Counted from the first letter of the stretch, positions 42,436 to 54,048 are shown. The stretch: 64,000 bases of DNA from Micromonospora tulbaghiae (GCF_900091605.1 NZ_FMCQ01000010.1:124001-188000), one strand, 5' to 3'. Notes: a model not told the origin generated them from the sequence alone. Numbers and translations are program-made.

Positions 42436-42481
42436 GGCGCCGCCGGCCCGGCCACGATCGCCCGGCCGGGCCGGCGGCGCC
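42436..42481 (+). terminator. 18-bp stem-loop between binding-protein and transporter genes
   Basis: A perfect 18-bp stem (42436-42453 and 42464-42481) with a 10-nt loop begins 3 bp after the binding-protein stop. As the operon clearly continues, it probably acts as an intercistronic stabiliser or partial terminator, giving more binding protein than membrane components. Confidence 0.8.
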
Positions 42482-42518
42482 CGCCCCTCGCTTCGGCAAC
42501 CCCAGACAGGAATTCGGC

Positions 42519-43618
42519 ATGACGTTGACCGAGAGCGCACCGGCGCCGGCCGACGAGGTGGTGCTGGAGGCCGTCGGCCTGACCAAGCACTTCCCCGTCC
42601 GCCGGCGGCTGCGTGACCTCCTCTCCCGCACCCCGGCGGTGGTGCACGCCGTCGACGACGTATCGATCGCGTTGCGCCGCGGCCGGGTGACAGCGCTCGT
42701 CGGCGAGTCCGGCTCGGGCAAATCCACGGTGGCCCGGCTGCTGGCCCAGCTCTACCCGCGCACCGGCGGCGACATCCGGCTGCACGGCCGCTCGACCCGG
42801 GTCCGCGGCGGGCGCCGGTTCCGCGCGTACGTGCGCCGGGTGCAGCTGATCCTCCAGGACCCGTTCGCCTCGCTGAACCCGGTGCACACGGTCCGCTACC
42901 ACCTGACCCGGTCGCTGCGCATCCACGGCAACGCCGGGGCCGGGCCGGACGGGCTGGACAAGGCGCTCGCCGACCTGTTGACCCGGGTCGCGCTCACCCC
43001 GCCGGAGCGCTACCTCGACGCGTTCCCGCACGAGCTGTCCGGCGGGCAGCGCCAGCGGGTGGCGATCGCGCGGGCGCTCGGCGCCGACCCCGAGGTGCTG
43101 CTCGCCGACGAGCCGGTGTCCATGCTCGACGTGTCGATCCGCCTCGGCGTGCTCAACCTGCTCCAGGACCTCAAGGACCGGCTCGACCTGGCGATCCTCT
43201 ACATCACCCACGACATCGCCTCGGCCCGCTACTTCGCCGACGAGACGATCGTCATGTACGCCGGGCGGATGGTCGAGGGCGGCGACAGCGAGACCGTCAC
43301 CCAGCGCCCGGCCCACCCGTACACCCGGTTGCTGATCGACTCGGCGCCGGACCCGGAGCGGATCACCGGCGCGGGCGGCGACGGCGCGGCGGAGGGCGAG
43401 CGGGGCCACGGCGAGCCGCCCAGCCTGATCCGCCCGCCGGCCGGCTGCCGGTTCCACCCGCGCTGCCCGGCGGCGATGCCGCGCTGTGCCACCGACCTGC
43501 CGCCGCCGATCCCGGTGGACGACGCGCCCGGCCACTGGGCGGCGTGCTGGCTGTACGACGCGGACACCGTCGCCGCGGAGAAGGCCGTCGCCGAGCAGGC
43601 CGGAACGGAGGCGGTCCG

Positions 43619-43622
<4 letters not shown>
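42519..43622 (+). CDS. Opp-type ABC transporter ATP-binding protein (OppF-like)
   Basis: The 367-residue ATPase has Walker A GESGSGKST, signature LSGGQRQRV, Walker B VLLADEPVSMLD and the oligopeptide-transporter C-terminal motif with CRFHPRCPAAMPRC, thought to bind an Fe-S cluster or zinc in relatives. A variation in the D-loop region, SMLDVSIRLGVL, is typical of OppF. The ATG at 42519 (MTLTESAP) is preferred over the open upstream frame, which overlaps the binding-protein gene. The stop overlaps the next start as GTGA. Confidence 0.94.
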
Positions 43623-44596
<974 letters not shown>

Positions 44597-44599
44597 GCG

Positions 44600-45642
44600 A
44601 TGACACTCTCCCCGTCCAGCATCGAGCAGGTCATCCCCGGCCAGGGGGCGATGGCGCAGCCGTCGGCCCGGGCGCGCCGCCGCCGGTTCCGCTTCGTCGC
44701 CAACGCCAAGGCCGCGACCGGCCTGGCCGTCCTCGGGGTGTACGTGCTCCTCGCGGTGATCGGACCGTGGATCGCGCCGTACGACCCGGACGCCCGCAGC
44801 GCCGACGTGCTCCAGGCGCCCTCGGCCCGGCACTGGTTCGGCACCACCCACCTCGGGCAGGACATCTTTAGTCAGATCCTGGTCGGCGCGCGCAGCGTGA
44901 TGGTGGTGGGCCTGATCGCCGGCGTGCTCGCCACCATCCTGTCCATCCTGATCGGCGTGACCGCCGGCTACCTGGGCGGTGCGGCCGACGAGGGCCTGTC
45001 GGCGGTGTCGAACGTGTTCCTGGTGATCCCGGCGCTGCCGCTGATCATCATCGTCACGTCCCTGGTCGAGCAGGCCAGTGACACGCTGGTGGCGCTCATC
45101 ATCGGCCTCACGTCGTGGGCGTGGGGCGCCCGGGTGCTGCGCGCCCAGACGCTGTCGTTGCGCCGCCGCGACTACGTCGAGGCCGCGCGCGCCACCGGCG
45201 AGCGGACCTGGCGGATCATCGGGTTCGAGATCCTGCCCAACCTGACCGCGATCATCGCCTCCGGCTTCGTCGGCACCGTCATCTTCGCGGTGATGTCGGA
45301 GATCACCCTCGCGTTCATCGGCGTCTCGTCGATGACGTCGTGGAACTGGGGCACGATCCTGTTCTGGGCGCAGGGGCAGCAGGCCCTGGCGCAGGGCGCC
45401 TGGTGGTGGTTCGTCCCGGCCGGGCTGGCCATCGCGCTGCTCGGCACCGCGCTGGCGCTGATCAACTTCGGCATCGACGAGTTCGTCAGCCCTCGGCTGC
45501 GGACCGGCGGCCGGACCCGGATCCGTACCGCCGACGGTCGCACCGTCGCCATGCGCGTCGGGTTCACCCCGGTCCTCGCGCCGAACCCGGCACCGGTCCC
45601 GATGCAGCGGCCGGCGGACCCCATCGGAGAGGACGCGACCTC

Positions 45643-45646
<4 letters not shown>
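44600..45646 (+). CDS. Opp-type ABC transporter permease (OppC-like)
   Basis: The 348-residue permease has an N-terminal soluble stretch, then about six helices, with the OppC motif HWFGTTHLGQDIFSQILVGAR and the EAA loop YVEAARATGERTWRIIGFEILPN. The ATG at 44600 lies 3 bp after the OppB-like stop. The C-terminal tail of about 45 residues beyond the last helix, rich in Pro and Arg, is longer than usual. The stop overlaps the OppD-like start as ATGA. Confidence 0.95.
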
Positions 45647-46650
<1,004 letters not shown>

Positions 46651-46689
46651 CCCGCCCGACACCACCACCCGCTACCCGCGAGGAGAACC

Positions 46690-48102
46690 ATGGACACCGA
46701 TCTCACCCGCCCGTCGTCAGTCGCCGGCGCGGACCCGATCGACACGCTGCCGCCGAGCTTCCGGTGGGGGGTGGCGACGTCGTCGTACCAGATCGAGGGC
46801 GCGGTGGCCGAGGACGGCCGCACACCGTCCATCTGGGACACGTTCTGCCGGGTGCCGGGCGCGGTCCACAACGGTGACCACGGCGACGTGGCGTGCGACC
46901 ACTACCACCGGATGCCGCAGGACGTCGCGCTCATCGCGGACCTGGGGCTGGACACGTACCGGTTCTCGGTGGCCTGGCCGCGGGTGCAGCCGGGCGGTCG
47001 CGGTCCGGCCAACGTGGCCGGGCTGGCGTTCTACGACCGGCTGGTGGACGAGCTGCTCGGCCGCGACGTCGAGCCGTGGGTGACGCTGTACCACTGGGAC
47101 CTGCCGCAGGAACTGGAGGACGCGGGCGGCTGGCCGAACCGGGACACCGCGTACCGGTTCGCCGACTACGCGGAGCTGGTCTTTGCCGCGCTCGGCGACC
47201 GCGTCCGCACCTGGACCACGCTCAACGAGCCGTGGTGCTCGGCGATGCTCGGGTACGCCTACGGCGACCACGCCCCGGGCCGGCGGAACCTGGGCGACGG
47301 CATCGCCGCGGCGCACCACCTGCTGCTCGGGCACGGGCTGGCGACGCGGCGGCTGCGCGAGGCCGCCCGTTCCCCGATCGAGCTGGGCCTGACGCTGAAC
47401 CTGTCCACCGCCGACCCGGAGACCGGCAGCGCGGCGGACCGGGACGCGGCGCGTGCCGCCGACGGGCTGGCCAACCGGCTCTACCTCGACCCGGTGCTGC
47501 GCGGGGAGTACCCGCAGGACGTGGTGGCGGACCTGGCCGCCGAGGGGGTACGGATCCCGGTGGAGGAGGGCGACCTGGACGTCATCGCCACCCCGATCGA
47601 CGTGCTCGGGGTCAACTACTACTTCGGGCAGCTGCACTCCGGCGTGGACGAGCAGGGCCGCGACCGCGACGACGACGGCAAGCCGGTGCGCCGGGTGGTC
47701 CGCCGCGACCTGCCGCGTACCGCCATGGACTGGGAGATCGTGCCGGAGTCCTTCACCGACCTGCTGGTGCGGCTGCACCGCGACTACCCGGGCACGCCCA
47801 TGGTGATCACCGAGAACGGCGCCGCGTTCGACGACAAGCCGGACGCCGACGGGTTCGTGAACGACGACGACCGGGTCGGCTACCTCACCGAGCACCTGCG
47901 GGCGGTGGCCCGCGCCCGGGCCGCCGGCGCGGACGTGCGCGGCTACTTCGCCTGGTCGCTTCTGGACAACTTCGAGTGGGCGTACGGCTACGACAAGCGG
48001 TTCGGCATCGTCCGGGTGGACTACGACACGCAGCGCCGCACCCCCAAGCGCAGCGCGCTGTGGTACCGCGACACCGTGCGGCGGGTACGCGGGCAGCGCT
48101 GA
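46690..48102 (+). CDS. GH1 beta-glucosidase
   Basis: The 470-residue enzyme is a complete GH1 barrel. The acid/base is Glu180 in TTLNEPW and the nucleophile Glu375 in VITENGAAF. The N-terminal FRWGVATSSYQIEGA and late SLLDNFEWAYGY motifs are also present. It has no signal peptide, so it should cleave imported cellobiose or related beta-glucosides in the cytoplasm. It follows the OppD-like gene by 39 bp with an AGGAGAACC ribosome-binding site, in line with an operon for cello-oligosaccharide uptake and hydrolysis. Confidence 0.96.
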   Translation: MDTDLTRPSSVAGADPIDTLPPSFRWGVATSSYQIEGAVAEDGRTPSIWDTFCRVPGAVHNGDHGDVACDHYHRMPQDVALIADLGLDTYRFSVAWPRVQPGGRGPANVAGLAFYDRLVDELLGRDVEPWVTLYHWDLPQELEDAGGWPNRDTAYRFADYAELVFAALGDRVRTWTTLNEPWCSAMLGYAYGDHAPGRRNLGDGIAAAHHLLLGHGLATRRLREAARSPIELGLTLNLSTADPETGSAADRDAARAADGLANRLYLDPVLRGEYPQDVVADLAAEGVRIPVEEGDLDVIATPIDVLGVNYYFGQLHSGVDEQGRDRDDDGKPVRRVVRRDLPRTAMDWEIVPESFTDLLVRLHRDYPGTPMVITENGAAFDDKPDADGFVNDDDRVGYLTEHLRAVARARAAGADVRGYFAWSLLDNFEWAYGYDKRFGIVRVDYDTQRRTPKRSALWYRDTVRRVRGQR

Positions 48103-48108
48103 CGTCGT

Positions 48109-48164
48109 CCGGCGTGGGGGCAGAGCCGGTCAGGTCAGTGACGGCGGCCCGGCCCCCACGCCGG
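48109..48164. terminator. Inverted repeat between GH1 and ROK genes
   Basis: A 13-bp perfect stem (CCGGCGTGGGGGC at 48109-48121, complement at 48152-48164) encloses 30 nt, which contain the ROK stop codon. It probably terminates the GH1 operon and perhaps the convergent ROK transcript. Confidence 0.7.
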
Positions 48165-49379
48165 GCCCGGGCGGGCGGCCGGGTCGCGGGGCACGCCGCC
48201 GTCGCGCAGCAGCCGGGTCATCGGCAGGGTGGCCGCGCCCATCGCGACCGCGTCCGGTCCGAGCCGGCACAGCTCGATCGAGGTCTGCGCGTACGGCTGG
48301 CGCAGCGCATGCCGCGCGGTCGCCGCGCGGATCGCGGGCAGGTACCGCTCGCCCAGGGCCAGCCCGGCCCAGCCGCCGAGCACCACCCGCTCCGGGTTGA
48401 ACAGGTTCACCAGGTTCGCCACCCCGGCGCCCAGGTAGCCGACCGTCTCGTCGATCACCTTCGCGGCGGTGCGGCCGGTGGAGCGCAGCAGCTCGCCGAA
48501 GGCGGTCTCCTCGTCCGCGCCCGGCGCCGGGCGGCCCCGGTTGGCCTGGCGGAACCGGTCCAGCACCGCCTCCGCACCGACGTACGCCTCCAGGCAGCCG
48601 AGGTTGCCGCAGCGGCAGCGGCGGCCCCCGTACACGATTGTGGTGTGGCCCCACTCCCCGGCGCTGCTGTGCGCGCCGCGGTAGCCGACGCCGTCGGCGA
48701 CCACGCTCGCGCCGACGCCGGAGCCGACCAGGGCGACCACCGCGTGCCGGACGCCGCGGCCGGCGCCGAACCACATCTCGGCCTGGCCGAGCGTCTTCGC
48801 GCCGTTGTCCACGTGCACCGGTACGTCGGTGCCGGCGCGCAGCATCGCGCCGAGCGGGACGCCGTCCCAGCCGAGCGTCTGGGCGTGCACCACCGCGTCG
48901 GCGGTGCGCTCGACGGTGCCGGCGACGGCGACGCCGAAGCCGAGCACCGCCGCCGGGTCGACGCCCGCCTGCTCGGTGACGGCGGCGAGGCCGTGCCGCA
49001 GGTGAGCGGCGACCCGCTCGGGATCGGGATCGGCCGCGGCGATCGGGTACTCCGCCTTGGCCAGCGCGGTCATGCTCAGGTCGAACAACTCCACCTGGAC
49101 GCGGGTCTCGCCGACGTCGGCGCCGACGAGGTAGCCGTAGCCGGGCGCGACGCGCAGCAGCACGCGGGGACGGCCGCCGTCGGACTCGACCGAGCCGGCC
49201 TCCTCGACCAGGCCCTCGGTGATCATCTCGCCGACCAGGTTGCTGACGCTGGCCAGGCTCAGCGCGGTGGACTGGCCCAGCTCGTGCCGGCTGAGCGGGC
49301 CGTCCAGCCAGATCCGGGTGAGCAGGACCGAGCGGTTGGCCCGGCGCATGTCGCGCACCGTGGTGCGTCTGGCGTCCAC
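48135..49379 (-). CDS. ROK family transcriptional regulator
   Basis: The 414-residue protein has an N-terminal winged HTH (residues about 12-75, GPLSRHELGQSTALSLASVSNLV) and a ROK sugar-kinase-like domain. That domain has ALVGSGVGASVV and the zinc motif CRCGNLGCLE with upstream GEWGHTTI. The GTG at 49379 (VDARRTTVRDM) is chosen for the HTH position and a GGAAGG upstream. ROK repressors sense sugars; being divergent from a chitinase suggests chitobiose or N-acetylglucosamine. The TTAAC-AAA-GTTAA element in the intergenic region is its likely operator. Confidence 0.94.
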   Translation of the reverse strand: MDARRTTVRDMRRANRSVLLTRIWLDGPLSRHELGQSTALSLASVSNLVGEMITEGLVEEAGSVESDGGRPRVLLRVAPGYGYLVGADVGETRVQVELFDLSMTALAKAEYPIAAADPDPERVAAHLRHGLAAVTEQAGVDPAAVLGFGVAVAGTVERTADAVVHAQTLGWDGVPLGAMLRAGTDVPVHVDNGAKTLGQAEMWFGAGRGVRHAVVALVGSGVGASVVADGVGYRGAHSSAGEWGHTTIVYGGRRCRCGNLGCLEAYVGAEAVLDRFRQANRGRPAPGADEETAFGELLRSTGRTAAKVIDETVGYLGAGVANLVNLFNPERVVLGGWAGLALGERYLPAIRAATARHALRQPYAQTSIELCRLGPDAVAMGAATLPMTRLLRDGGVPRDPAARPGPAWGPGRRH

Positions 49380-49465
49380 GTCCGCCGCCGTCCTTCCTGG
49401 CCGCCCGCGGGCCGCTTTCGTTCCTGCTTCACGCCCTGAACGGGGTGGTGACAGGGTACGCCGCA

Positions 49466-49493
49466 TTTACACTTAACAAAGTTAACTGATAAC
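49466..49493 (+). promoter_or_regulatory. Chitinase promoter with ROK operator in the spacer
   Basis: TTTACA at 49466-49471 and GATAAC at 49488-49493, 16 bp apart, form a plausible -35/-10 pair. The 13-bp perfect inverted repeat TTAAC-AAA-GTTAA at 49473-49485 sits in the spacer, where a bound repressor would block polymerase. Such TTAAC/GTTAA repeats are known as actinobacterial ROK targets. The same site would control the divergent ROK gene. Confidence 0.65.
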
Positions 49494-49521
49494 CTCCGGC
49501 GCATCGATGAGGAGGTATGTC

Positions 49522-50919
49522 ATGCGACTCGGACGTGGGATGACCGCTCTGCTCGGTGCCGTCGCGCTGCTCGCCGCCACCGCCGCCGCCCTGCCCGCCA
49601 CCGCCGCCACGCCGACCGGCGCCGTCGGCACGCTCGTCGCCTGCGACGCGCCGGCCTGGGCCGAGGGCGTCACCTGGACCGCCGGCAGCCGGGCCACCTA
49701 TGCCGGCCGGCTCTACCAGGCGCTCGTCACGCACACCCCGCCCGCCGGCGCGGGCTGGAACCCGGCCGCCGTACCGGCGCTCTGGACCGACCTCGGCGCC
49801 TGCACCGGCGGAACGCCGTCGCCGAGCCCCACCACCCGGCCGCCGTCCCCCACTCCCTCCGCCTCCCCCTCCCCGACGGCTTCCCCCACGCGGACGCCGA
49901 CGCCCACGCCCTCGCCCACCCGGACGCCGACCGCCTCGCCGAGCCCGACCACGCCGGGCGGTGACACCTGCGCGCTGCGGTCCCGGCCGGCCGGCAAGGT
50001 GCTCCAGGGCTACTGGGAGAACTGGGACGGCGCCGCGAACGGCGTGCACCCCGGACTCGGCTGGATCCCGATCACCGACTCCCGGATCACCGGGCACGGC
50101 TACAACGTGGTGACCGCCGCGTTCCCGGTCATCCGCGCCGACGGCACAGTGCTCTGGGAGGACGGTATGGACGCCGGCGTCAAGGTGCCCACCCCCGCGC
50201 AGGTGTGCCAGGCCAAGGCCGCCGGGCTGACCGTGCTGCTGTCCATCGGCGGCGCCACCGCCGGGATCGACCTCAGCTCCAGCGCGGTCGCCGACCGGTT
50301 CGTCGCCACAGTGGTGCCGATCCTCAAGCGGCACAACTTCGACGGCATCGACATCGACATCGAGACCGGCCTGACCGGCAGCGGGAACATCAACCAGCTC
50401 TCCCCGTCGCAGGCCAACCTGATCCGGATCATCGACGGGGTGCTGGCCCAGATGCCGGCCGGCTTCGGGCTCACCATGGCGCCGGAGACCGCGTACGTCA
50501 CCGGCGGCAGCGTCACCTACGGCTCGATCTGGGGCGCGTACCTGCCGATCGTCAAGAAGTACGCCGACAACGGGCGACTGTGGTGGCTGAACATGCAGTA
50601 CTACAACGGCTCGATGTACGGCTGCGCCGGTGACTCGTACCCGGCCGGCACAGTGGCCGGTTTCGTCGCGCAGACCAACTGCCTCGACGCCGGCCTGGTC
50701 GTGCAGGGCACCACCGTCCGCGTACCGCTCGACCGGCAGGTCCCCGGGCTGCCCGCGCAGGTCGGCGCCGGCGGCGGCTACATGAGCCCGGCACTGGTGG
50801 CTCAGGCGTGGAACACCTACCAGGGACGCCTGAAGGGCCTGATGACCTGGTCGGTCAACTGGGACGGGTCGAAGGGCTGGACGTTCGGCGACAACGTCCG
50901 CTCGCTCCAGGGCCGCTGA
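49522..50919 (+). CDS. Secreted GH18 chitinase with carbohydrate-binding module
   Basis: The 465-residue protein starts with a Sec signal peptide, followed by a CBM5/12-like chitin-binding module (about residues 35-95, with TWTAGSRATYAGRLYQAL). A Pro/Ser/Thr linker of about 55 residues leads to a GH18 barrel, whose catalytic DGIDIDIE spans Asp274-Glu281. It should hydrolyse chitin outside the cell. The ATG at 49522 is chosen because GGAGG lies 6 bp upstream; the ATG at 49507 overlaps the ribosome-binding site. It is divergent from a ROK regulator with an operator between. Confidence 0.95.
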   Translation: MRLGRGMTALLGAVALLAATAAALPATAATPTGAVGTLVACDAPAWAEGVTWTAGSRATYAGRLYQALVTHTPPAGAGWNPAAVPALWTDLGACTGGTPSPSPTTRPPSPTPSASPSPTASPTRTPTPTPSPTRTPTASPSPTTPGGDTCALRSRPAGKVLQGYWENWDGAANGVHPGLGWIPITDSRITGHGYNVVTAAFPVIRADGTVLWEDGMDAGVKVPTPAQVCQAKAAGLTVLLSIGGATAGIDLSSSAVADRFVATVVPILKRHNFDGIDIDIETGLTGSGNINQLSPSQANLIRIIDGVLAQMPAGFGLTMAPETAYVTGGSVTYGSIWGAYLPIVKKYADNGRLWWLNMQYYNGSMYGCAGDSYPAGTVAGFVAQTNCLDAGLVVQGTTVRVPLDRQVPGLPAQVGAGGGYMSPALVAQAWNTYQGRLKGLMTWSVNWDGSKGWTFGDNVRSLQGR

Positions 50920-50923
50920 GACG

Positions 50924-50962
50924 CGGCGCGGGGCCCCGCCGGACGGGCGGGGCCCCGCGCCG
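50924..50962. terminator. Bidirectional terminator between chitinase and M1 peptidase
   Basis: A perfect 17-bp GC-rich stem (50924-50940 and 50946-50962) with a GGACG loop lies 4 bp after the chitinase stop and 2 bp before the end of the convergent M1 peptidase gene. Confidence 0.9.
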
Positions 50963-50964
50963 GG

Positions 50965-52443
50965 TCAGCCGATCTTCTTCGGGGTGATCTTCTTCGGCGT
51001 GGTCGGCGAGTCCAGCCAGGCGTTGATCAGCGCGGTGAAGTCCCGGCCGGTCTGCTTGTTGACGAAGGCGATGAACGAGGCCCGGTCCTGCGGCGTGTTG
51101 CGCTGCTCCTGGACCCAGGCGCGGGCCAGCGCGAAGAACGCCTTGTCGCCGACCGTCCGGTGAATCTCGCGCAGCATCGCCGCCGGGCACAGGTAGACGT
51201 TGCCCTCGGCGAACCGCTTCGGGTCGGGCCGGCCGGGCGGGCCCAGCTTCTTGCGCAGGACCGCGTCACCCTCGCGGAGGTAACGGTCCAGGCTGGCCTC
51301 GCTGAGCTTCTGCGTCTCCTTGGTGTACAGGTCCTGGATGTACGTCGCCCAACCCTCGTTCAACCACAGGTCCCGCCAGGTGGTGGGCGTGACCGAGTTG
51401 CCGAACCACTGGTGGGCGTACTCGTGCATCAGGTCGCTGCCCCAGCGGTCCCGGCGGGCCGCGGTGTTCTCGATCTTCCGGCCCATCGTGATCATCTGCT
51501 GGGTCTCCATGCCAGACGCCGAGTCCACCACCACGACGCCGCCGGAGGGGAACGGGTACGGGCCGAACTTCTTCTCCAGCCAGGTCAGGTACTGCGGGGA
51601 CTTCTTCAGGTACGGCAGCAGCTTGTCGTCCGCGCCCTTGCGGTACCAGTAGGTCAGCGGCACACCGCGCGGCCCCGCCGCGGTCAGCTTCTGGTACTTC
51701 CCCACCGCGAGCGTGGTCAGGTAGGTCGCGACCGGGTCGGTGCTGCGGTAGCTGAACGTGGTGCCGGACTGACCGGCGGGCGTGCCGCCGGCGATCGCGG
51801 ACCAGCCCGCCGGCACCGTCACCCGGATGTCGTAGAGGGCCTCGTCCGACGGCTGGTCGTTCGCCGGGTACCAGGTGAACGCCCCGAACGGCTCCTGCAT
51901 GGTCCAGAGGCCGCCCTCCTTGGTGACGGTGAGGCCCAGGGCCTCGGTGTCCTTGCGGTGCGACGGCATCGGGGTCGTCTTCGGCCGGCCGTGGTAGGTG
52001 ACCACCAGGGTCACCGGCTTGTCCGCCACCACCGGGGCGGACACCGTCAGCTTCTCCTTCGCCACCGCGCCGGGAACCGTCGCGCCGTCCAGCGTGACGC
52101 TGTCGAGCTGGTAGGGCATGAAGTCGAGGACCAGACTCGGCGCGTCCTTCACCGGCCGGACCCGCAGCGTGGCGGTGCCGGTGAGGGTGGTGGTCGACGG
52201 CGCCCACTCCAACGCGAGGTCGTAGTGCAGGACGTCCAGCGCGTTCGTGCCCCGGGCCGGATAGACCGGGTCGGCCACCGGCGTCGACCGCCCCGCCTGC
52301 CAGGCGGCGTAGTCGACGGCGGGCGCGCTCGGGCTCGGCGGGGTGGAGGCGGAGGGGGTCGCGGCCGGGGCGGCGGGGGTCGTGGTGCACCCGGCGACGA
52401 GCAGCGGTCCGAGGAGCATGATCAGGGTTACGGGGCGGCGCAT
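50965..52443 (-). CDS. M1 family metallopeptidase lipoprotein
   Basis: The 492-residue protein has a lipoprotein signal peptide (lipobox LVAGC, Cys19) and a Pro/Ser/Ala linker, then an M1 aminopeptidase. The zinc site is His340-Glu-x-x-His344 with Glu363 in WLNEGWATY, and the exopeptidase motif GxMEN appears as SGMETQ. It should act on peptides at the outer face of the membrane. The missing helical C-terminal domain is usual for short actinobacterial forms. The C-terminus ends in an odd basic repeat, TPKKITPKKIG. Confidence 0.94.
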   Translation of the reverse strand: MRRPVTLIMLLGPLLVAGCTTTPAAPAATPSASTPPSPSAPAVDYAAWQAGRSTPVADPVYPARGTNALDVLHYDLALEWAPSTTTLTGTATLRVRPVKDAPSLVLDFMPYQLDSVTLDGATVPGAVAKEKLTVSAPVVADKPVTLVVTYHGRPKTTPMPSHRKDTEALGLTVTKEGGLWTMQEPFGAFTWYPANDQPSDEALYDIRVTVPAGWSAIAGGTPAGQSGTTFSYRSTDPVATYLTTLAVGKYQKLTAAGPRGVPLTYWYRKGADDKLLPYLKKSPQYLTWLEKKFGPYPFPSGGVVVVDSASGMETQQMITMGRKIENTAARRDRWGSDLMHEYAHQWFGNSVTPTTWRDLWLNEGWATYIQDLYTKETQKLSEASLDRYLREGDAVLRKKLGPPGRPDPKRFAEGNVYLCPAAMLREIHRTVGDKAFFALARAWVQEQRNTPQDRASFIAFVNKQTGRDFTALINAWLDSPTTPKKITPKKIG

Positions 52444-52525
52444 CAGCGCACCCTACGGCAGTGATCAGCTTTCGTGGGGGCGTCTCGGCTGGCACCGGTT
52501 GCGAGACCCTGCGAGGCTGGCGTTC

Positions 52526-53929
52526 GTGTATGACTACGACCTGCTGGTGCTGGGCTCCGGACCGAGTGGACAGAAGGCGGCGATCGCCGCGGCCAAGCTG
52601 GGCCGCCGCGTCGCGATCGTGGACCGCCGCGACATGCTCGGCGGCGTGTGCATAAACACCGGCACCGTGCCCTCCAAGACGCTGCGCGAGGCGGTGCTCT
52701 ACCTGACCGGGCTGAGCCAGCGCGACCTCTACGGCAGCAGCTACCGGGTCAAGGAGGACATCACCGTCGCCGACCTGGCCGCCCGCACCCAGCACGTGAT
52801 CACCCGGCAGACCGACGTCATCCGCAACCAGCTGGCCCGCAACAAGGTCTCGCTGATCACCGGCACCGGCCGGTTCGCCGACGCCCACTCCGTCTGGGTG
52901 GACGCCGGCTCCGGCCGGGAGACCCGGGTCAGCTTCGACAAGGCGGTCGTCGCCGCCGGCACCCGCCCGGCCCGCCCGGACAGCGTCGACTTCGACGACC
53001 GGACGATCGTCGACTCCGACGGCGTGATCAACCTCCAGGCAGTCCCGCGCAGCATGGTCGTGGTCGGCGCCGGGGTGATCGGCATGGAGTACGCGTCCCT
53101 GTTCGCCGCGCTCGGCACCAAGGTGACAGTGGTCGAGCGCCGCCCCCGGATGCTCGACTTCTGCGACGAGGAGATCGTCGAATCGCTGAAGTACCACCTG
53201 CGGGACCTGTCGATGACCTTCCGCTTCGGCGAGGAGGTGGCCGCCGTGGAGAAGCACCGCAGCGCCGCGCTCTGCGTCCTGCGCAGCGGCAAGAAGATCG
53301 TCGCGGACACGGTGATGTACTCGGCCGGCCGGCAGGGGCAGACCGACGACCTCGCGCTGGAGGCGGCCGGGCTCACCGCCGACCACCGGGGCCGGATCAC
53401 CGTCGACGCCGACTACCGCACCGCCGTCGACAACATCTACGCCGTCGGCGACGTGATCGGCTTCCCCGCGCTGGCGTCCACCTCGATGGAACAGGGCCGG
53501 CTGGCCGCCCAGCACGCCTGCGGGGAACCGGCACGCGGCATGTCGGACCTGCAACCGATCGGCATCTACACCATTCCGGAGATCAGCTTCGTCGGGAAGA
53601 CCGAGGAGGATCTGACCGAGGCGTCCGTCCCGTTCGAGGTGGGCATCGCCCGCTACCGGGAGCTGGCCCGGGGGCAGATCGTCGGCGACTCGTACGGGAT
53701 GCTGAAACTGCTCGTCTCGCCCGAGGACGGCCGGCTGCTCGGCGTGCACGTGTTCGGCACCGGCGCCACCGAGATCGTCCACATCGGGCAGGCCGTGATG
53801 GGCTGCGGCGGCACAGTCGACTACCTGCTGGACGCGGTCTTCAACTACCCGACGCTCGCGGAGGCGTACAAGGTGGCCGCCCTCGACGCCGCCAACAAGA
53901 TCCGCAACATAACCCGGATCAACGACTGA
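52526..53929 (+). CDS. sthA: Soluble pyridine nucleotide transhydrogenase (SthA/UdhA)
   Basis: The 467-residue flavoprotein belongs to the pyridine nucleotide-disulfide oxidoreductase family. It has FAD motif LGSGPSGQKAA and NAD(P) motif VVGAGVIGMEYASLF. It carries CINTGTVPSK rather than the usual CxxxxC redox pair, which is diagnostic of the Si-specific transhydrogenase. It balances NADPH and NADH pools in the cytoplasm. The GTG at 52526 gives VYDYDLLVLG, the expected start. It is monocistronic. Confidence 0.96.
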   Translation: MYDYDLLVLGSGPSGQKAAIAAAKLGRRVAIVDRRDMLGGVCINTGTVPSKTLREAVLYLTGLSQRDLYGSSYRVKEDITVADLAARTQHVITRQTDVIRNQLARNKVSLITGTGRFADAHSVWVDAGSGRETRVSFDKAVVAAGTRPARPDSVDFDDRTIVDSDGVINLQAVPRSMVVVGAGVIGMEYASLFAALGTKVTVVERRPRMLDFCDEEIVESLKYHLRDLSMTFRFGEEVAAVEKHRSAALCVLRSGKKIVADTVMYSAGRQGQTDDLALEAAGLTADHRGRITVDADYRTAVDNIYAVGDVIGFPALASTSMEQGRLAAQHACGEPARGMSDLQPIGIYTIPEISFVGKTEEDLTEASVPFEVGIARYRELARGQIVGDSYGMLKLLVSPEDGRLLGVHVFGTGATEIVHIGQAVMGCGGTVDYLLDAVFNYPTLAEAYKVAALDAANKIRNITRIND

Positions 53930-53958
53930 CCCGCCCCCGCCCTGCCCCTCTCCCCGGC

Positions 53959-54025
53959 GATCTTGCAGTTTCGGCCCGACGAACGCCCGTTATGCCAGTT
54001 ACGCCGGGGCCACAAGTGCAAGATC
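53959..54025. repeat. Imperfect long inverted repeat with GATCTTGCA ends
   Basis: The left arm GATCTTGCAGTTTCGGCCC (53959-53977) pairs with a right arm at 54006-54025 that ends TGCAAGATC, with only a few mismatches in a stem of about 19 bp around a 28-nt loop. It fills the 119 bp between convergent sthA and the gamma-glutamyltransferase gene. It may terminate both transcripts. It shares the GATCTTG motif with the hairpin at 38479-38536. Confidence 0.75.
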
Positions 54026-54048
54026 AACGCGGAAGGGGGCCGGGTGGG

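Noticed and set aside
49507..49521. Upstream ATG as chitinase start
   Set aside because: It would place the GGAGG ribosome-binding site inside the coding sequence; the ATG at 49522 is ideally spaced and gives a normal signal peptide.
49800..49960. Minisatellite-like repeat in the chitinase gene
   Set aside because: The repetitive bases encode a Pro/Ser/Thr linker between the binding module and catalytic domain, which is ordinary for secreted actinobacterial glycosidases.
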